Source of the DNA: a virus
IMG/VR virus record: IMGVR_UViG_3300009052_000013
Coordinates: 1 to 35,982 of that record
DNA length: 35,982 nucleotides
Reading direction: 5' to 3' (one strand)
Shown here: positions 18,301 through 26,409 of the stretch, one piece after another
Numbering within the stretch: position 1 is the stretch's first letter
Layout: each line of letters starts with the position of its first letter
Made by a program: the position numbers and the translations under genes
The notes under the pieces: generated by a model
Databases searched by the model: none
What the model was told of the DNA's origin: nothing
The model's input: the letters and a program-made list of their open reading frames with translations, nothing else

Positions 18301-18789
18301 AGTAGAGTTAGTGTCATTAGAATCGATTAAATACCTTCTCAGCTTGATTTTTTCAGTGTCAGCTGGTACTTGACCGTTAACATTTAGTTGAACCTGTAAT
18401 AGTGGGTTTAAGAATGCTTCAAAGAAGTTATTAGTCTTAGTAATAAATTCTCTTGGAGCTGAAATTGAAGTAACAGATTTTGCTGGGGTCTTTAGCTTAG
18501 ATTTATTAATTTGTCTAAATGTACCATCAGCCATCTTCACAGTGGCGTCGCCAGTATTTAGGCCAGATAGTGATTTGAAGTTTAGATCAAGTCTTTCAAT
18601 CTCACGCTTCAAGTAACCAAAAGCTGGAACTTGAACAGTCTTAAGATTGCCCTGTTCATCAAATAGATCCAGTGATACTGTTTTTTTATCAGTAGTAATG
18701 GCTTCAGAGATCTTTTCAAAGTTCTCCAAAGAGTTCTGGTTCATTTCCAGAAACTGTCTAATAATTTGCGAAATACTGTTATTTGCCAT
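15385..18789 (-). CDS. 1134-aa baseplate/fibre protein with FN3-like domain
   Basis: This is a large structural protein. The first 80 residues are helical, ending REIERLDLNFKSLSG; residues about 432-500 form a charged coiled coil; residues about 505-648 look like a fibronectin type III-like domain (AKYRVRGFWTMP ... VVEFRVKSVSEAGWP ... ESDWSDITRIEFP). A second helical stretch (about 700-735) and a beta-rich C-terminal part follow. FN3 and coiled-coil modules are common in tail appendages, where they act as spacers or sugar-binding surfaces. It starts immediately after the 631-aa gene (1 bp gap) and precedes the 1480-aa gene. The specific role is unknown. Confidence 0.8.
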   Translation of the reverse strand: MANNSISQIIRQFLEMNQNSLENFEKISEAITTDKKTVSLDLFDEQGNLKTVQVPAFGYLKREIERLDLNFKSLSGLNTGDATVKMADGTFRQINKSKLKTPAKSVTSISAPREFITKTNNFFEAFLNPLLQVQLNVNGQVPADTEKIKLRRYLIDSNDTNSTEWFDDNLKGLDVLEVNTLVSNLATNSIKYIVDEEIIDAPVRSSQYSGAFSVSNVRTTQRNIIVDGITQVKTIKLYTLNKFTYSDSSKTMSDTESLKIGDELLVNSGNASTKYRIVSLNTDTLEVELLLLEGYESIMVGVDQLKIYKGKEAYNSIEVNVGFDERQVVFIKPVDPDSNLEAENWSPGTAFYSNELLITRDNGEVQNLATYYKAEVADFGQMIKALKDDSIPPSTLGVKPNAPVLDVNNFKVVQVNSHLTKNSAFQSIKKLNGNKVSVEETIKSIDSAISQKRGEIATKKYTSAIEKDRDRNELTSILNQRTAESQMYSSLVNQIKSVADNSSVSNISAKYRVRGFWTMPTAKLAADTLPQEVVQFKVQYRYLSSDGTPAGVEQIDVVDGTSKKTASFSNWVEVASKPRKRIKDEVTGKYIWATESIEDGQAVNINQLDIPIQAGEVVEFRVKSVSEAGWPANPIESDWSDITRIEFPAGSQTDESVLNLINENSKEVARVKLIDELNSTGVYQHVSDSFTINDKYFSHDAQSIASGFLTDAQSPITLYEKLLAMQIEINALKEQINGTIGELIVKLQKEDGTVEVIQNNSTKQIFAGYYTDEVANLQIKKGHIVTKTFKIILENSKATPLELISRLYGDRKQPAYHSTANLSFGPTANQTSVSSAVSDDAYYLSSGKYDLVPVLYQNTTAPEFTSTLFLNDAPYQSTQLRGQFIYSRFKNLANDANLYATTNVDNSDTDAAIQFEYSMFDILSEGLGGNGAPGSGNFIWNGTYNNVSGDVIYVNTLQSVKDYDSGIFLHYKHPDVIDQIAYSTIYNNGAGVVQPKTLGSNNIQTAFYYDGTQNRTIKMGFDSKDQYLLGGKSCGAYLFMSPLSIDSLVVNSDNTEGKSIINTGENNAIALDVIFQYRMTDYSGVSDASLGYIAGEYSQTKTNLTYSKRIGLDILDSQNKKFSFDLEVFAKYKA

Positions 18790-18790
18790 C

Positions 18791-20686
18791 TTATCTTAGT
18801 ACGTCTGCTACAAACGTTAGTGTTGCTTGATTTGTACAAACAATCTCAATATAAGGTTTGCCATTTCTCAAATCGCCATTTACAATTTGAGCAACTTGTG
18901 ACCAACCATTTTTCTTGTCTGTATAAATGTTGATGTTGTAACCGTTCATTTCAATAATGTTATCAAAAACTAGCTTTAGTGTTTGACCATCTTTCCATGA
19001 TGCAGTGCTATCATCAATGTATATATTAACATCATTATTTGCCACGCTTCCACCACTCTTAATATTAACTCTCATCATATTCTCAAATGGCTTAAGTCTT
19101 GCAAAGATACCTTTATTTAATGCATTAGATGCATCATATGCAGTAACCTGTAGACCAGATGTAGATGTAAGATTGTCCCAATCAAATAGAGTTAGAAGCT
19201 TGTATCCGTATACGTTATTGTTAATCTTAATCTTATTAGGCACAGATTTATCAACTGTAGTACCTAGACCGTCGTGAATAACATTTGTATTGTATTGCAC
19301 TTCTGTTGGAATAGTACCATCAACAATCTGATTGATGCGTCTATTGATTTCAGTAATCATTTGTAGAAGTGAAGTCTCATCGGCAAAGTTAAGTGCCGCA
19401 TTTTCAAGCTGAGTTTGTAAAGTAACAATTTGTTGCTTCATCAAATCAGCGTCCTCAGATGATAGGACCATATTCTCCATAACATCAAGTCTATTAGCAA
19501 TGGCATCATATCTACTGTTTGCCTGCATTAGAAGCTTTGCTGCGTTCTCAAGAACTGATGTAGTGTCAAAGAAAAGATCCATTGAGAACGTTGTAAAATC
19601 GTTGATAGAATTTTCAACGCCAACATTGTCAAGTGAAGTATTGTATTTGATATTAAGCTTTAGTGAATAAGCATTACCGTTCAAACCAGTAATTGAGTTT
19701 GGCTTGAATTTTACAAATTCTCTAATCGTGTTATCCTTAAAGTTATCAAGCAATAAGATACCATATAGGTTTGTAGCTCTATTGCCTGGGTTTGATTGTG
19801 AATATAAATCGTAATAAACTAGAACAGCATTAAACTTAAAGTTACCGCCCTTTTGTGAAAAATCATGCAGTGTATTGATTGAAGAGTTAACGCTAACAGC
19901 ATAGTAACTACTTTCATTAAAATCAATACCAACAGCTGGGTTTAGATTTGTGTTGACATCATATTCACCATTTGTATCAACTAGTGTATCTAAGCTAAAA
20001 CCAACTTCAGGGTGTGTTGTTGTAGCTCTACCTTCAATCTTTGTGTTAGCTGTAAGTGTTAAGCTTGTTGTATTATACGTATCGTTTTCAAAAAGAACAA
20101 CTGGCGTATAACCAACAGATGAAGGTACATTAATAAAGATTTCCTGGTATGTATTTGCAGCATAATTCTTGTCATTGATTACATCAATAGTTCCAAGATA
20201 TTTAATGATACGCTCATAATCATTACCTGTGCCACTTGCATTGTCCTCCTCTGTGTATCTACCTAATGTAGAAACGGCTTCACCAGAAGTCGCCGTTCTC
20301 AATCTAAACGCACCAATAGATTGTAGATACTTAAAGAAGATCTTTTCAGCATCAGATTTATATAGGATTGGATCAAAATCATCATCATTTCTAATGATTT
20401 CTTCCAGGTTTAATGCATAATTCTGCAGTGTTTCAGCCCAAGACCTGTTAGTGTCTAGGCTTGGCACATAGTTATTACCCGCAACATCCTCAAGTCTTTC
20501 AAATTCGATTGTATTAAGACCGTTAACCTGAGCAGTAACCTCTGGAAGATCAAGTAGGGCATATTGAGAGAATTCAAACTTTAAGTCTGGATCTCCTTGT
20601 GCTCTTGTTAAATCTCTTGCAGCGGAAGCAAAGGCGTACATTGTACCACCCTGCTCTTGCACGGTTCTTACTAATGGTGTTGCCAT
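18791..20686 (-). CDS. 631-aa baseplate structural protein, unassigned
   Basis: The N-terminal 130 residues look like a folded helical/beta domain (MATPLVRTVQEQGGTMYAFA at the start), the middle is beta-rich, residues about 375-460 form a helical coiled coil (NRLDVMENMV ... EINRRINQIV), and the C-terminus is a beta domain with DDSTASWKDGQTLKLVFDN resembling carbohydrate-binding jelly rolls. A trimeric or dimeric baseplate pin is plausible. It is followed by the 1134-aa gene after 1 bp. The start ATG is preceded by TATAAATA at a 5-bp distance. No database family is recognised. Confidence 0.75.
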   Translation of the reverse strand: MATPLVRTVQEQGGTMYAFASAARDLTRAQGDPDLKFEFSQYALLDLPEVTAQVNGLNTIEFERLEDVAGNNYVPSLDTNRSWAETLQNYALNLEEIIRNDDDFDPILYKSDAEKIFFKYLQSIGAFRLRTATSGEAVSTLGRYTEEDNASGTGNDYERIIKYLGTIDVINDKNYAANTYQEIFINVPSSVGYTPVVLFENDTYNTTSLTLTANTKIEGRATTTHPEVGFSLDTLVDTNGEYDVNTNLNPAVGIDFNESSYYAVSVNSSINTLHDFSQKGGNFKFNAVLVYYDLYSQSNPGNRATNLYGILLLDNFKDNTIREFVKFKPNSITGLNGNAYSLKLNIKYNTSLDNVGVENSINDFTTFSMDLFFDTTSVLENAAKLLMQANSRYDAIANRLDVMENMVLSSEDADLMKQQIVTLQTQLENAALNFADETSLLQMITEINRRINQIVDGTIPTEVQYNTNVIHDGLGTTVDKSVPNKIKINNNVYGYKLLTLFDWDNLTSTSGLQVTAYDASNALNKGIFARLKPFENMMRVNIKSGGSVANNDVNIYIDDSTASWKDGQTLKLVFDNIIEMNGYNINIYTDKKNGWSQVAQIVNGDLRNGKPYIEIVCTNQATLTFVADVLR

Positions 20687-20691
20687 GGATA

Positions 20692-20699
20692 TATTTATA
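20692..20699 (-). promoter_or_regulatory. Perfect T4-type late promoter element TATAAATA
   Basis: TATAAATA on the minus strand, the exact T4 late -10 consensus, is followed by TATCC and the ATG of the 631-aa gene. With T4 geometry the transcript would begin at or next to the ATG. It lies in the 18-bp gap between two genes, so it would re-initiate transcription of the large baseplate genes. Position supports it; no -35 is expected for this class. Confidence 0.4.
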
Positions 20700-20704
20700 T
20701 TTTA

Positions 20705-21256
20705 TTAAGCGATGTTAATATTAATTGGTGATGCAGCGATTACATACCAATTTGAACCAACATATCTTAGAGTAATTGTACCAGCTGGGTCAAGTTCAAT
20801 TGTAGAAACACCAGCAACAAGCGAAGCGTCTACAGTAACCATTGCATTAGTTGCAATGATTGTAATTTCTTGACCATCTTCAGCTTGTGCCAAGCTTACA
20901 GAAGGCGCTGAGTTACCATCAACAACATATGTTGAACTTGTATAACCCAAAGCACCTGGCATGCTTGTTGAAACTGCAACAGAACCATATACAACACCAG
21001 CACTTGCAGTAAGCAGTTTAGAAACCTCAGTAGCAACATCAATAGTTACTGCAGAAGCACCAAGTGCAATATCACCGCCAGCAACAGAAATCGCAGTAGC
21101 TTCAATATTATTTACGCCAGTTAGGTTTGTTGTTGTTGGGTCTAGAAGTGACGTTACCGATGTAAGCTCGTCATTAATAGCAGTGAAATTATCATTTAAA
21201 GTTACTCTAGAACTTGATAAGCTATCTGTACCCTGAATTAGTGAAATGATTGCCAT
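20705..21256 (-). CDS. 183-aa small fibre or adaptor protein
   Basis: The protein is Ala/Ser/Thr/Val-rich and repetitive, as expected of a fibrous beta structure. The N-terminus has LIQGTDSLSSSRVTLNDNFTAI, whose second half matches in pattern the start of the collar fibre (DSL, R, N-x-NF-x-x-I at equal spacing), suggesting a common attachment point. Residues about 112-176 form a small beta domain (STYVVDGNSAPSVSLAQ ... TITLRYVGSNWYVIA), a pattern seen at the tips of phage and metagenomic fibre proteins. It lies between the gp7-like wedge gene and the 631-aa gene. No membrane segment. Exact role unknown. Confidence 0.75.
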   Translation of the reverse strand: MAIISLIQGTDSLSSSRVTLNDNFTAINDELTSVTSLLDPTTTNLTGVNNIEATAISVAGGDIALGASAVTIDVATEVSKLLTASAGVVYGSVAVSTSMPGALGYTSSTYVVDGNSAPSVSLAQAEDGQEITIIATNAMVTVDASLVAGVSTIELDPAGTITLRYVGSNWYVIAASPININIA

Positions 21257-21267
21257 TTTACGTTTTT

Positions 21268-23922
21268 TTATTTAATTGTTAGTGCGTTTTTGCTTATTTC
21301 ATTAGTGTTACCATTAACATCAGTAACTTTGAGCTTAATTGTGTAATCACCCTTATGCTCAAAGAGATATGTTAACCACTTATTATTGTAGTATATATCT
21401 TCAACGTTTTGGCTGTTATTCTGAATAGTCCATGAATAAGCGACCTTACCCGGTATTTTAGATTTATCAACCGAGAAAGTAACGTGTGATAGAAGTTCTA
21501 AGTCTGTATGATCATCAATAATTTTGATGTCATTGTACGTTGGATTGTATGATTTATAGTGAACCTGGTCTTCAATTTGAATTGAACCAACCAATACTTC
21601 AAGCGAGCTATAATCATAAACATGCGAATACTGTTTACCAACCACAAGAATGCCTTCACAAATTGTAGGTGAACCCGCTTTGAAAATTGGATTATAGTTA
21701 AACTTAGATAACACGTAATCCGTTGAAGCATTTAATAGATCTGCAGTATTTTGAAATGCAGCTGTATCTAGTGGGTCGGTTAGATCATCGAGTAGTGTAA
21801 TAATGCCACTGTAAGTCGTATTATTAGCTACATTAAAATAGTTAACCTTAAGTTCAGAACCGATATCACCGCTTATGATTTTGAACGAAGATGTTTGGTC
21901 CATACCAACATAAGTCGCATCCCACCAAGTGTGCTTACCGTCATTCCATGTATGCTTTGAAAGGTTTTTCCAAAAGTATGGTCCAGTAGTTTCACCATAA
22001 CCTCCAGGTTGTGCAGTGTCTTTATATCTACGAACCATTGAAAAGTTAACACCCTGTGATTCATCATGTAAATAGTTTGCTCTGTCAAGAGTTAAGTACA
22101 GTGTACCAATTTCAGCATCAACATCTTCTGTATTCTGCTGTGGGAAAACCCAATCACCACCGGCATCTTCCCATTTATATGTTGAATTACCCCAAAGAAC
22201 ATTGTCAACATCTTTCCACTTAGTGATACCGTAAATTTCAATAGATTTCATTTTAACCTCAACCGCGTCTGGGTATCTAAGAACAGTTACATTGTTAAAC
22301 AAATCAACCTGTTCAAACTTGATAGAATACTTACCAGCATATGGAAGTGCTAGGGCAACTTTTAGGTAATCATCAATTGAACCGACAATTTGAACAGACC
22401 AGTTCTTTGGACCAGTAATAGTCCAACGTAATTCATATACGTTTCTCTTCCACCAGTTGTCCCATGTAATAAATGATTCAGCATCGTCCCATGTGAATTC
22501 AGCATCATTCCATGTATTGGCAAATGAAGTGCACTCAAGCATAAGTGGTGCACCAATCTTGAGGTCAATACCACTATCCTTGAAAGTACTTCTATCTAAA
22601 TTATAGTAATCAGTATAGAAAGCTTCAACATCAGTATATAGTGTCGCCATATCTGTACCATCCACCTTTGAGAAGTCTTGTGATTTACCTTCAAGGATTG
22701 TTGAAACTTTTTCTAAATCTTCAATAAAAATAATGTCTTGATGGATCTTGATAGAAGGTTCAACACCCGCATTGATAGATGTGATTTCATTCTGGTTATT
22801 CCATACATTTGTATTATACAGATTGTAGAAGTCGCCTTCACCGATAATATCGATAATCTTAGCTTGAAGTGGTAAGTATTCACGCTGAAGCTTATTCTTC
22901 AGACCATATAGCTTTACAATAACTTCGTCTGGTGTAAAGTCAAATGCCTCTTCAACTGTTGGCATATCCCATTCATCAAATGAACCCGTAGGTGTATTAA
23001 GCTTATAGAATAAACCAAACCTTGAAGTCTTTTTGTATGAAGAAGATGGTAGCGCAACCTGCTTTAGTTTAGAAACAAAACCATTTGTTGCCGATGGCAC
23101 TTCAACCGCTTTCATCTTACCAAACATTGGCGAGCGGTCATCAATCATTAACCAGTATTCTTTAAGCGTAAGATTATTATAGCCAAAGAATTTAATAGCA
23201 TTAATAAGGGCTTTGTATGTACCGACAAACGGTTTAATGTTTGATAATTCTAATAAAAGCTCCTTACGTTTTCTATTGATTAGCATCCAGTCGGTACCAA
23301 CCTCATTAATATCATGGTCCTTAAAAAGGAATTGGTCCTTTGCAGTAAGTGTTGCGCCGAAATTTGATAAAAGTATTTCAAGTCTTTCGTCCTCACCTAC
23401 TGTTTCACCATATACATAAATCTCTGCAATAAGATAGTTATCAACCGTATCATAAATACGTAGGTATCTATAGTGACCAGCTTCATCCTGTGAGTTGATG
23501 GCCAATGTAAACTGAATAGCTTCTTTTGAATATGAATCACCAAGTGTATGGATGCCGTCTGTTGTACTTGTTGGTAGTGTACTAGGTTGTGGTTCAAATA
23601 ATAATGAATCAACATTAGACACAATAAACTCATCATCAACTAGGTTTGTTGTAATAAGATTAATGTCTCTAGATGTATTCTTGGCATTTATAAATTCTGC
23701 CTTAAACTGAGAACCTACATTACTACCAATTGGCTTGACAATAATTGGCGCGCCATATTGATTGTATGCTTCTTCAAGCATGAAAATAGTTGCAGTTTCA
23801 TAAAGACCAGTCGATACCTCCTTTAAGTGCAAGCTACCCTTAAATACACCGTCATTAGAATCATAAACCAATTCAATCTCCGATGCATTACCATTAAATA
23901 ATCTAATACCTGAATAACGCAT
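21268..23922 (-). CDS. 884-aa baseplate wedge protein, gp7/gpI-like
   Basis: Residues about 180-260 resemble the P2 gpI / T4 gp7 wedge domain: DWMLINRKRKELLLELSNIK, then PFVGTYKALINAIKFFGYNN and LTLKEYW, i.e. the typical R-K-x-L, K/V-G-T, FG, EYW sequence. Its place directly after gp25 and gp6 fits gp7, which with two gp6 subunits forms the wedge core. Residues about 469-670 contain three tryptophan-rich repeats (WNDAEFTWDDA; WKDVDNVLW...YKWEDAGG; WKNLSKHTWNDGKHTWWDA). The C-terminal 80 residues look like a PKD/Ig-like domain (SYSWTI-type core, then GDYTIKLKVTDVNGNT). T4 gp7 is 1032 aa. Its start overlaps the previous stop by 1 bp. Confidence 0.75.
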   Translation of the reverse strand: MRYSGIRLFNGNASEIELVYDSNDGVFKGSLHLKEVSTGLYETATIFMLEEAYNQYGAPIIVKPIGSNVGSQFKAEFINAKNTSRDINLITTNLVDDEFIVSNVDSLLFEPQPSTLPTSTTDGIHTLGDSYSKEAIQFTLAINSQDEAGHYRYLRIYDTVDNYLIAEIYVYGETVGEDERLEILLSNFGATLTAKDQFLFKDHDINEVGTDWMLINRKRKELLLELSNIKPFVGTYKALINAIKFFGYNNLTLKEYWLMIDDRSPMFGKMKAVEVPSATNGFVSKLKQVALPSSSYKKTSRFGLFYKLNTPTGSFDEWDMPTVEEAFDFTPDEVIVKLYGLKNKLQREYLPLQAKIIDIIGEGDFYNLYNTNVWNNQNEITSINAGVEPSIKIHQDIIFIEDLEKVSTILEGKSQDFSKVDGTDMATLYTDVEAFYTDYYNLDRSTFKDSGIDLKIGAPLMLECTSFANTWNDAEFTWDDAESFITWDNWWKRNVYELRWTITGPKNWSVQIVGSIDDYLKVALALPYAGKYSIKFEQVDLFNNVTVLRYPDAVEVKMKSIEIYGITKWKDVDNVLWGNSTYKWEDAGGDWVFPQQNTEDVDAEIGTLYLTLDRANYLHDESQGVNFSMVRRYKDTAQPGGYGETTGPYFWKNLSKHTWNDGKHTWWDATYVGMDQTSSFKIISGDIGSELKVNYFNVANNTTYSGIITLLDDLTDPLDTAAFQNTADLLNASTDYVLSKFNYNPIFKAGSPTICEGILVVGKQYSHVYDYSSLEVLVGSIQIEDQVHYKSYNPTYNDIKIIDDHTDLELLSHVTFSVDKSKIPGKVAYSWTIQNNSQNVEDIYYNNKWLTYLFEHKGDYTIKLKVTDVNGNTNEISKNALTIK

Positions 23923-24191
23923 TACTTAACCCTCCACTCGTCCTTATTTACGCTAAAAGCTTTGAACACTTTTAGTCTTGAAACAGTTTTAATATTTTCT
24001 ACAAACAGGTCTTGAATAAAAGAAATAAAGTCGGTAAGAGTGTCATTTCTTTGAATGTGCTTTGATAGCGCATTTCTAAGAATACTCTTTGAATAATCGC
24101 GACCTTGATTTTTGCGCTGATCATTCATAGTCTTAGTCAGACTGTACTTCTTAATAATCTTATATCTATAAAGACCTTCGTATAAATTCAT
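23922..24191 (-). CDS. 89-aa basic helical protein, unknown
   Basis: This small, basic, helix-rich protein (MNLYEGLYRYKIIKKYSLTK at the start, ISFIQDLFVENIKTVSRLKV near the end) lies between gp6 and the gp7-like gene. It overlaps both neighbours by one base (TAATG arrangements), so its translation is coupled to the wedge proteins. That position suggests a wedge accessory or assembly factor. I do not recognise a family and see no T4 counterpart at this place. Confidence 0.7.
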   Translation of the reverse strand: MNLYEGLYRYKIIKKYSLTKTMNDQRKNQGRDYSKSILRNALSKHIQRNDTLTDFISFIQDLFVENIKTVSRLKVFKAFSVNKDEWRVK

Positions 24192-26020
24192 TACAATGAT
24201 TTTCTATTTGCAGATTGAATTTTTGTATATACAGTTCTTGGAACCGGCTTCGAGAAGCTAACAGACAGTGATGCCATTTGTCCAACCTTTGGCTGGTCAA
24301 CAACAATACCACCAGATCTATCTTGCCATCCACCTCTGAACATAGCAACTTCTTCTTTATCAAGAATAATGTCACCGAATTCATCAAGACCCGTAACGTA
24401 CTCCCTGACATCAGCTGGAATACCATTTGATGGATTAAATGTAACCGTGTTAGACGTCACAGTCTTTTTGAAGAATAGGATACGGTTCTTACCGTTACCA
24501 ACATCTTCAAGAACCGGAGCTTGAGGTGTGATGGTAGTCTGAGTCACTGTATATGAACCAGTCCTAAGAGCATCCTCTTGAGACTTTGAAAGGAACTGTA
24601 CGTTAACAGAATCGATACCATCAATATTTTCAATAAGAGCTACAATATCCGATTTAGGAAGTCTATCTCTTCTTGTAATCTTAAGAAGATACTCAGATAC
24701 TTTTGCTCTAATATTATTCATAAGTTGAATTTCATCAAAACCCTCAAAGTGTCTTACAGAAACGTTCATTGCATATAGCTTTTGCTTTGGTTCAACAAAC
24801 TTAATTTCTGTAGTCACCATTTGCTGGCCAGATGTTTCGATAGCCGTACGGATCGCATCAAGCTCAGAAGGCATAAAGAAGAATTCTTCAACAGGCAATG
24901 AGAAGTAATCCTGTGAAGATGTTGTCTTAGATGCAACCTCAGGTAGAAGGAATAGGTAGATAACATTGTCATCATCTAAGTATTGATCATCTGTCAAGTT
25001 GTATGCATCTATATAAGAGAACATATTGTATCTAGCCAAGAAGTGTTCGTAGTTATCCGGTGTAGCCAGTACAAATGACTTTGATTGCATTGGCGCAATT
25101 AGCTTTGTAAATTCAATTGATTCAGCGTCCGCACCCATTTTAGGTGATGAAGTCACCTGCATTTCAAGTAGTTCATTTAAGTCATATTCGTTCTTAACAC
25201 CATCGTAGCCAGTGTCAACAAACTTAAAGGTCACATCTTTCGATTCACCAAGATTACCCGCGGCACCCTTTGTCTTAATATATTCAACAGTAATAAGAGC
25301 ACCGTTATTTGGAATCATACCAAAGTTACCATTACCAAAGAACAGGTCAATACCACCCAAGATACCAGTCTTTACAATAACGCCGCGAGTGGATGCATTC
25401 ATGTCATATAATGAATTGTAAATTGTCCACGATTCACCGTTAACTGCAACCTTTACCTGGTCGTGTGCTGTAGGTCCACCAGTCTGGATATTGAAAGTTT
25501 GAAAAGCTTCACCAGTACCCGTGACTGTTTGATTTTCAATTTGACCTTGAATAATAGGTATTTTAATATAATTAAATTCTGATTTGCTTAACGAAATAAT
25601 ATCAGAAGAAGTACGCATTAAATAAACATGACCGTTTAGATCTGAACGGATTTGGCTATTGGCTGGAATGTATAAAGCACTTCCTGCAATATCATTTTGT
25701 GTACCTGGTTTCCATCTAATCTGTATTTCACCAATAGATGAAAAACCTCTTGATGGATCGTGTCCAGTTAATCTTGCCAGACCATAAACTGATTCTGGTT
25801 GTTGAGCAGTCATAATATTCTGTTCAACTGTTGAATCTTCAATGTAATAAAAGATCATCTCAGTTAATTCAGACATTACCTGGATAATTTGCGCAAATGG
25901 CGAAGCTGCCGTAAATAAATTACCAGCTCTACCATAGACCCTACTTACGTACTGTCTTGCGTCCTCTTTAATTTCAGATGCCTTGATTCTAGCAGCTTGT
26001 AAAAATTTAAATTCAGCCAT
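24191..26020 (-). CDS. 6: Baseplate wedge protein gp6-like (baseplate J family)
   Basis: This 609-aa protein (T4 gp6 has 660) forms, as a dimer per wedge, the inner ring that joins the sheath initiator to the hub. The N-terminal region ASPFAQIIQVMSELTEMIFYYIEDS and the segment ESVYGLARLTGHDPSRG with SIGEIQIRWKPGT (about 95-108) are typical of gp6/gpJ proteins, followed by the usual beta domain (AGSALYIPANSQIRSD). A helical segment NIRAKVSEYLLKITRRDRLPKSDIV... (about 439-460) ending in IDGIDSVNVQFLS matches the C-terminal gpJ-like half. It follows gp25 by 12 bp, the order seen in contractile systems. The leader is A/T-rich without Shine-Dalgarno. Confidence 0.9.
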   Translation of the reverse strand: MAEFKFLQAARIKASEIKEDARQYVSRVYGRAGNLFTAASPFAQIIQVMSELTEMIFYYIEDSTVEQNIMTAQQPESVYGLARLTGHDPSRGFSSIGEIQIRWKPGTQNDIAGSALYIPANSQIRSDLNGHVYLMRTSSDIISLSKSEFNYIKIPIIQGQIENQTVTGTGEAFQTFNIQTGGPTAHDQVKVAVNGESWTIYNSLYDMNASTRGVIVKTGILGGIDLFFGNGNFGMIPNNGALITVEYIKTKGAAGNLGESKDVTFKFVDTGYDGVKNEYDLNELLEMQVTSSPKMGADAESIEFTKLIAPMQSKSFVLATPDNYEHFLARYNMFSYIDAYNLTDDQYLDDDNVIYLFLLPEVASKTTSSQDYFSLPVEEFFFMPSELDAIRTAIETSGQQMVTTEIKFVEPKQKLYAMNVSVRHFEGFDEIQLMNNIRAKVSEYLLKITRRDRLPKSDIVALIENIDGIDSVNVQFLSKSQEDALRTGSYTVTQTTITPQAPVLEDVGNGKNRILFFKKTVTSNTVTFNPSNGIPADVREYVTGLDEFGDIILDKEEVAMFRGGWQDRSGGIVVDQPKVGQMASLSVSFSKPVPRTVYTKIQSANRKSL

Positions 26021-26032
26021 TTATTTAGTTCA

Positions 26033-26389
26033 TTAATTTATGTAGACACCAACTTGATATTTGCTATCAATTGTAACGTCTATTTGCGCAATGTCTCTGA
26101 CCTCACCTCTATAGAAAGAAACAAGAACCTCAACATTAAATTTTGCAGCCAATGGTACAAAACGTTTAAATTGTTCATTGACAATACCCTGAATTTGAAC
26201 CTCATTATAACCTAATGAATAAACTAGGTCTTCCAGGTTGCAACCAAAATCAGGTTCGCCAAGTACTTCACCTCTATTTGTAAACAAAGTTGTCTCAATC
26301 TGTCCAATGAGTTGGGCTACCTCACTCTCAGAATGTACTTTATACGGATCATAATTAGGATCACCAATTGTTTTAACATAGAAGTCCAT
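26033..26389 (-). CDS. 25: Baseplate wedge protein gp25-like (sheath initiator)
   Basis: This 118-aa protein (T4 gp25 has 132) carries the conserved pattern of the family: QIETTLFTNRGEVLGEPDFGCNLEDLVY in outline, with T-x-x-GE and FG-x-x-L elements (about 33-53), then a helical segment and the beta strands RDIAQIDVTI and KYQVGVYIN. gp25 forms the first layer on which the sheath polymerises and binds gp6. It sits immediately upstream of gp6, as in most contractile tails and type VI secretion systems. ATG at 26387-26389; no Shine-Dalgarno. Confidence 0.92.
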   Translation of the reverse strand: MDFYVKTIGDPNYDPYKVHSESEVAQLIGQIETTLFTNRGEVLGEPDFGCNLEDLVYSLGYNEVQIQGIVNEQFKRFVPLAAKFNVEVLVSFYRGEVRDIAQIDVTIDSKYQVGVYIN

Positions 26390-26409
26390 AGTAATATTAT
26401 ATATTCATC

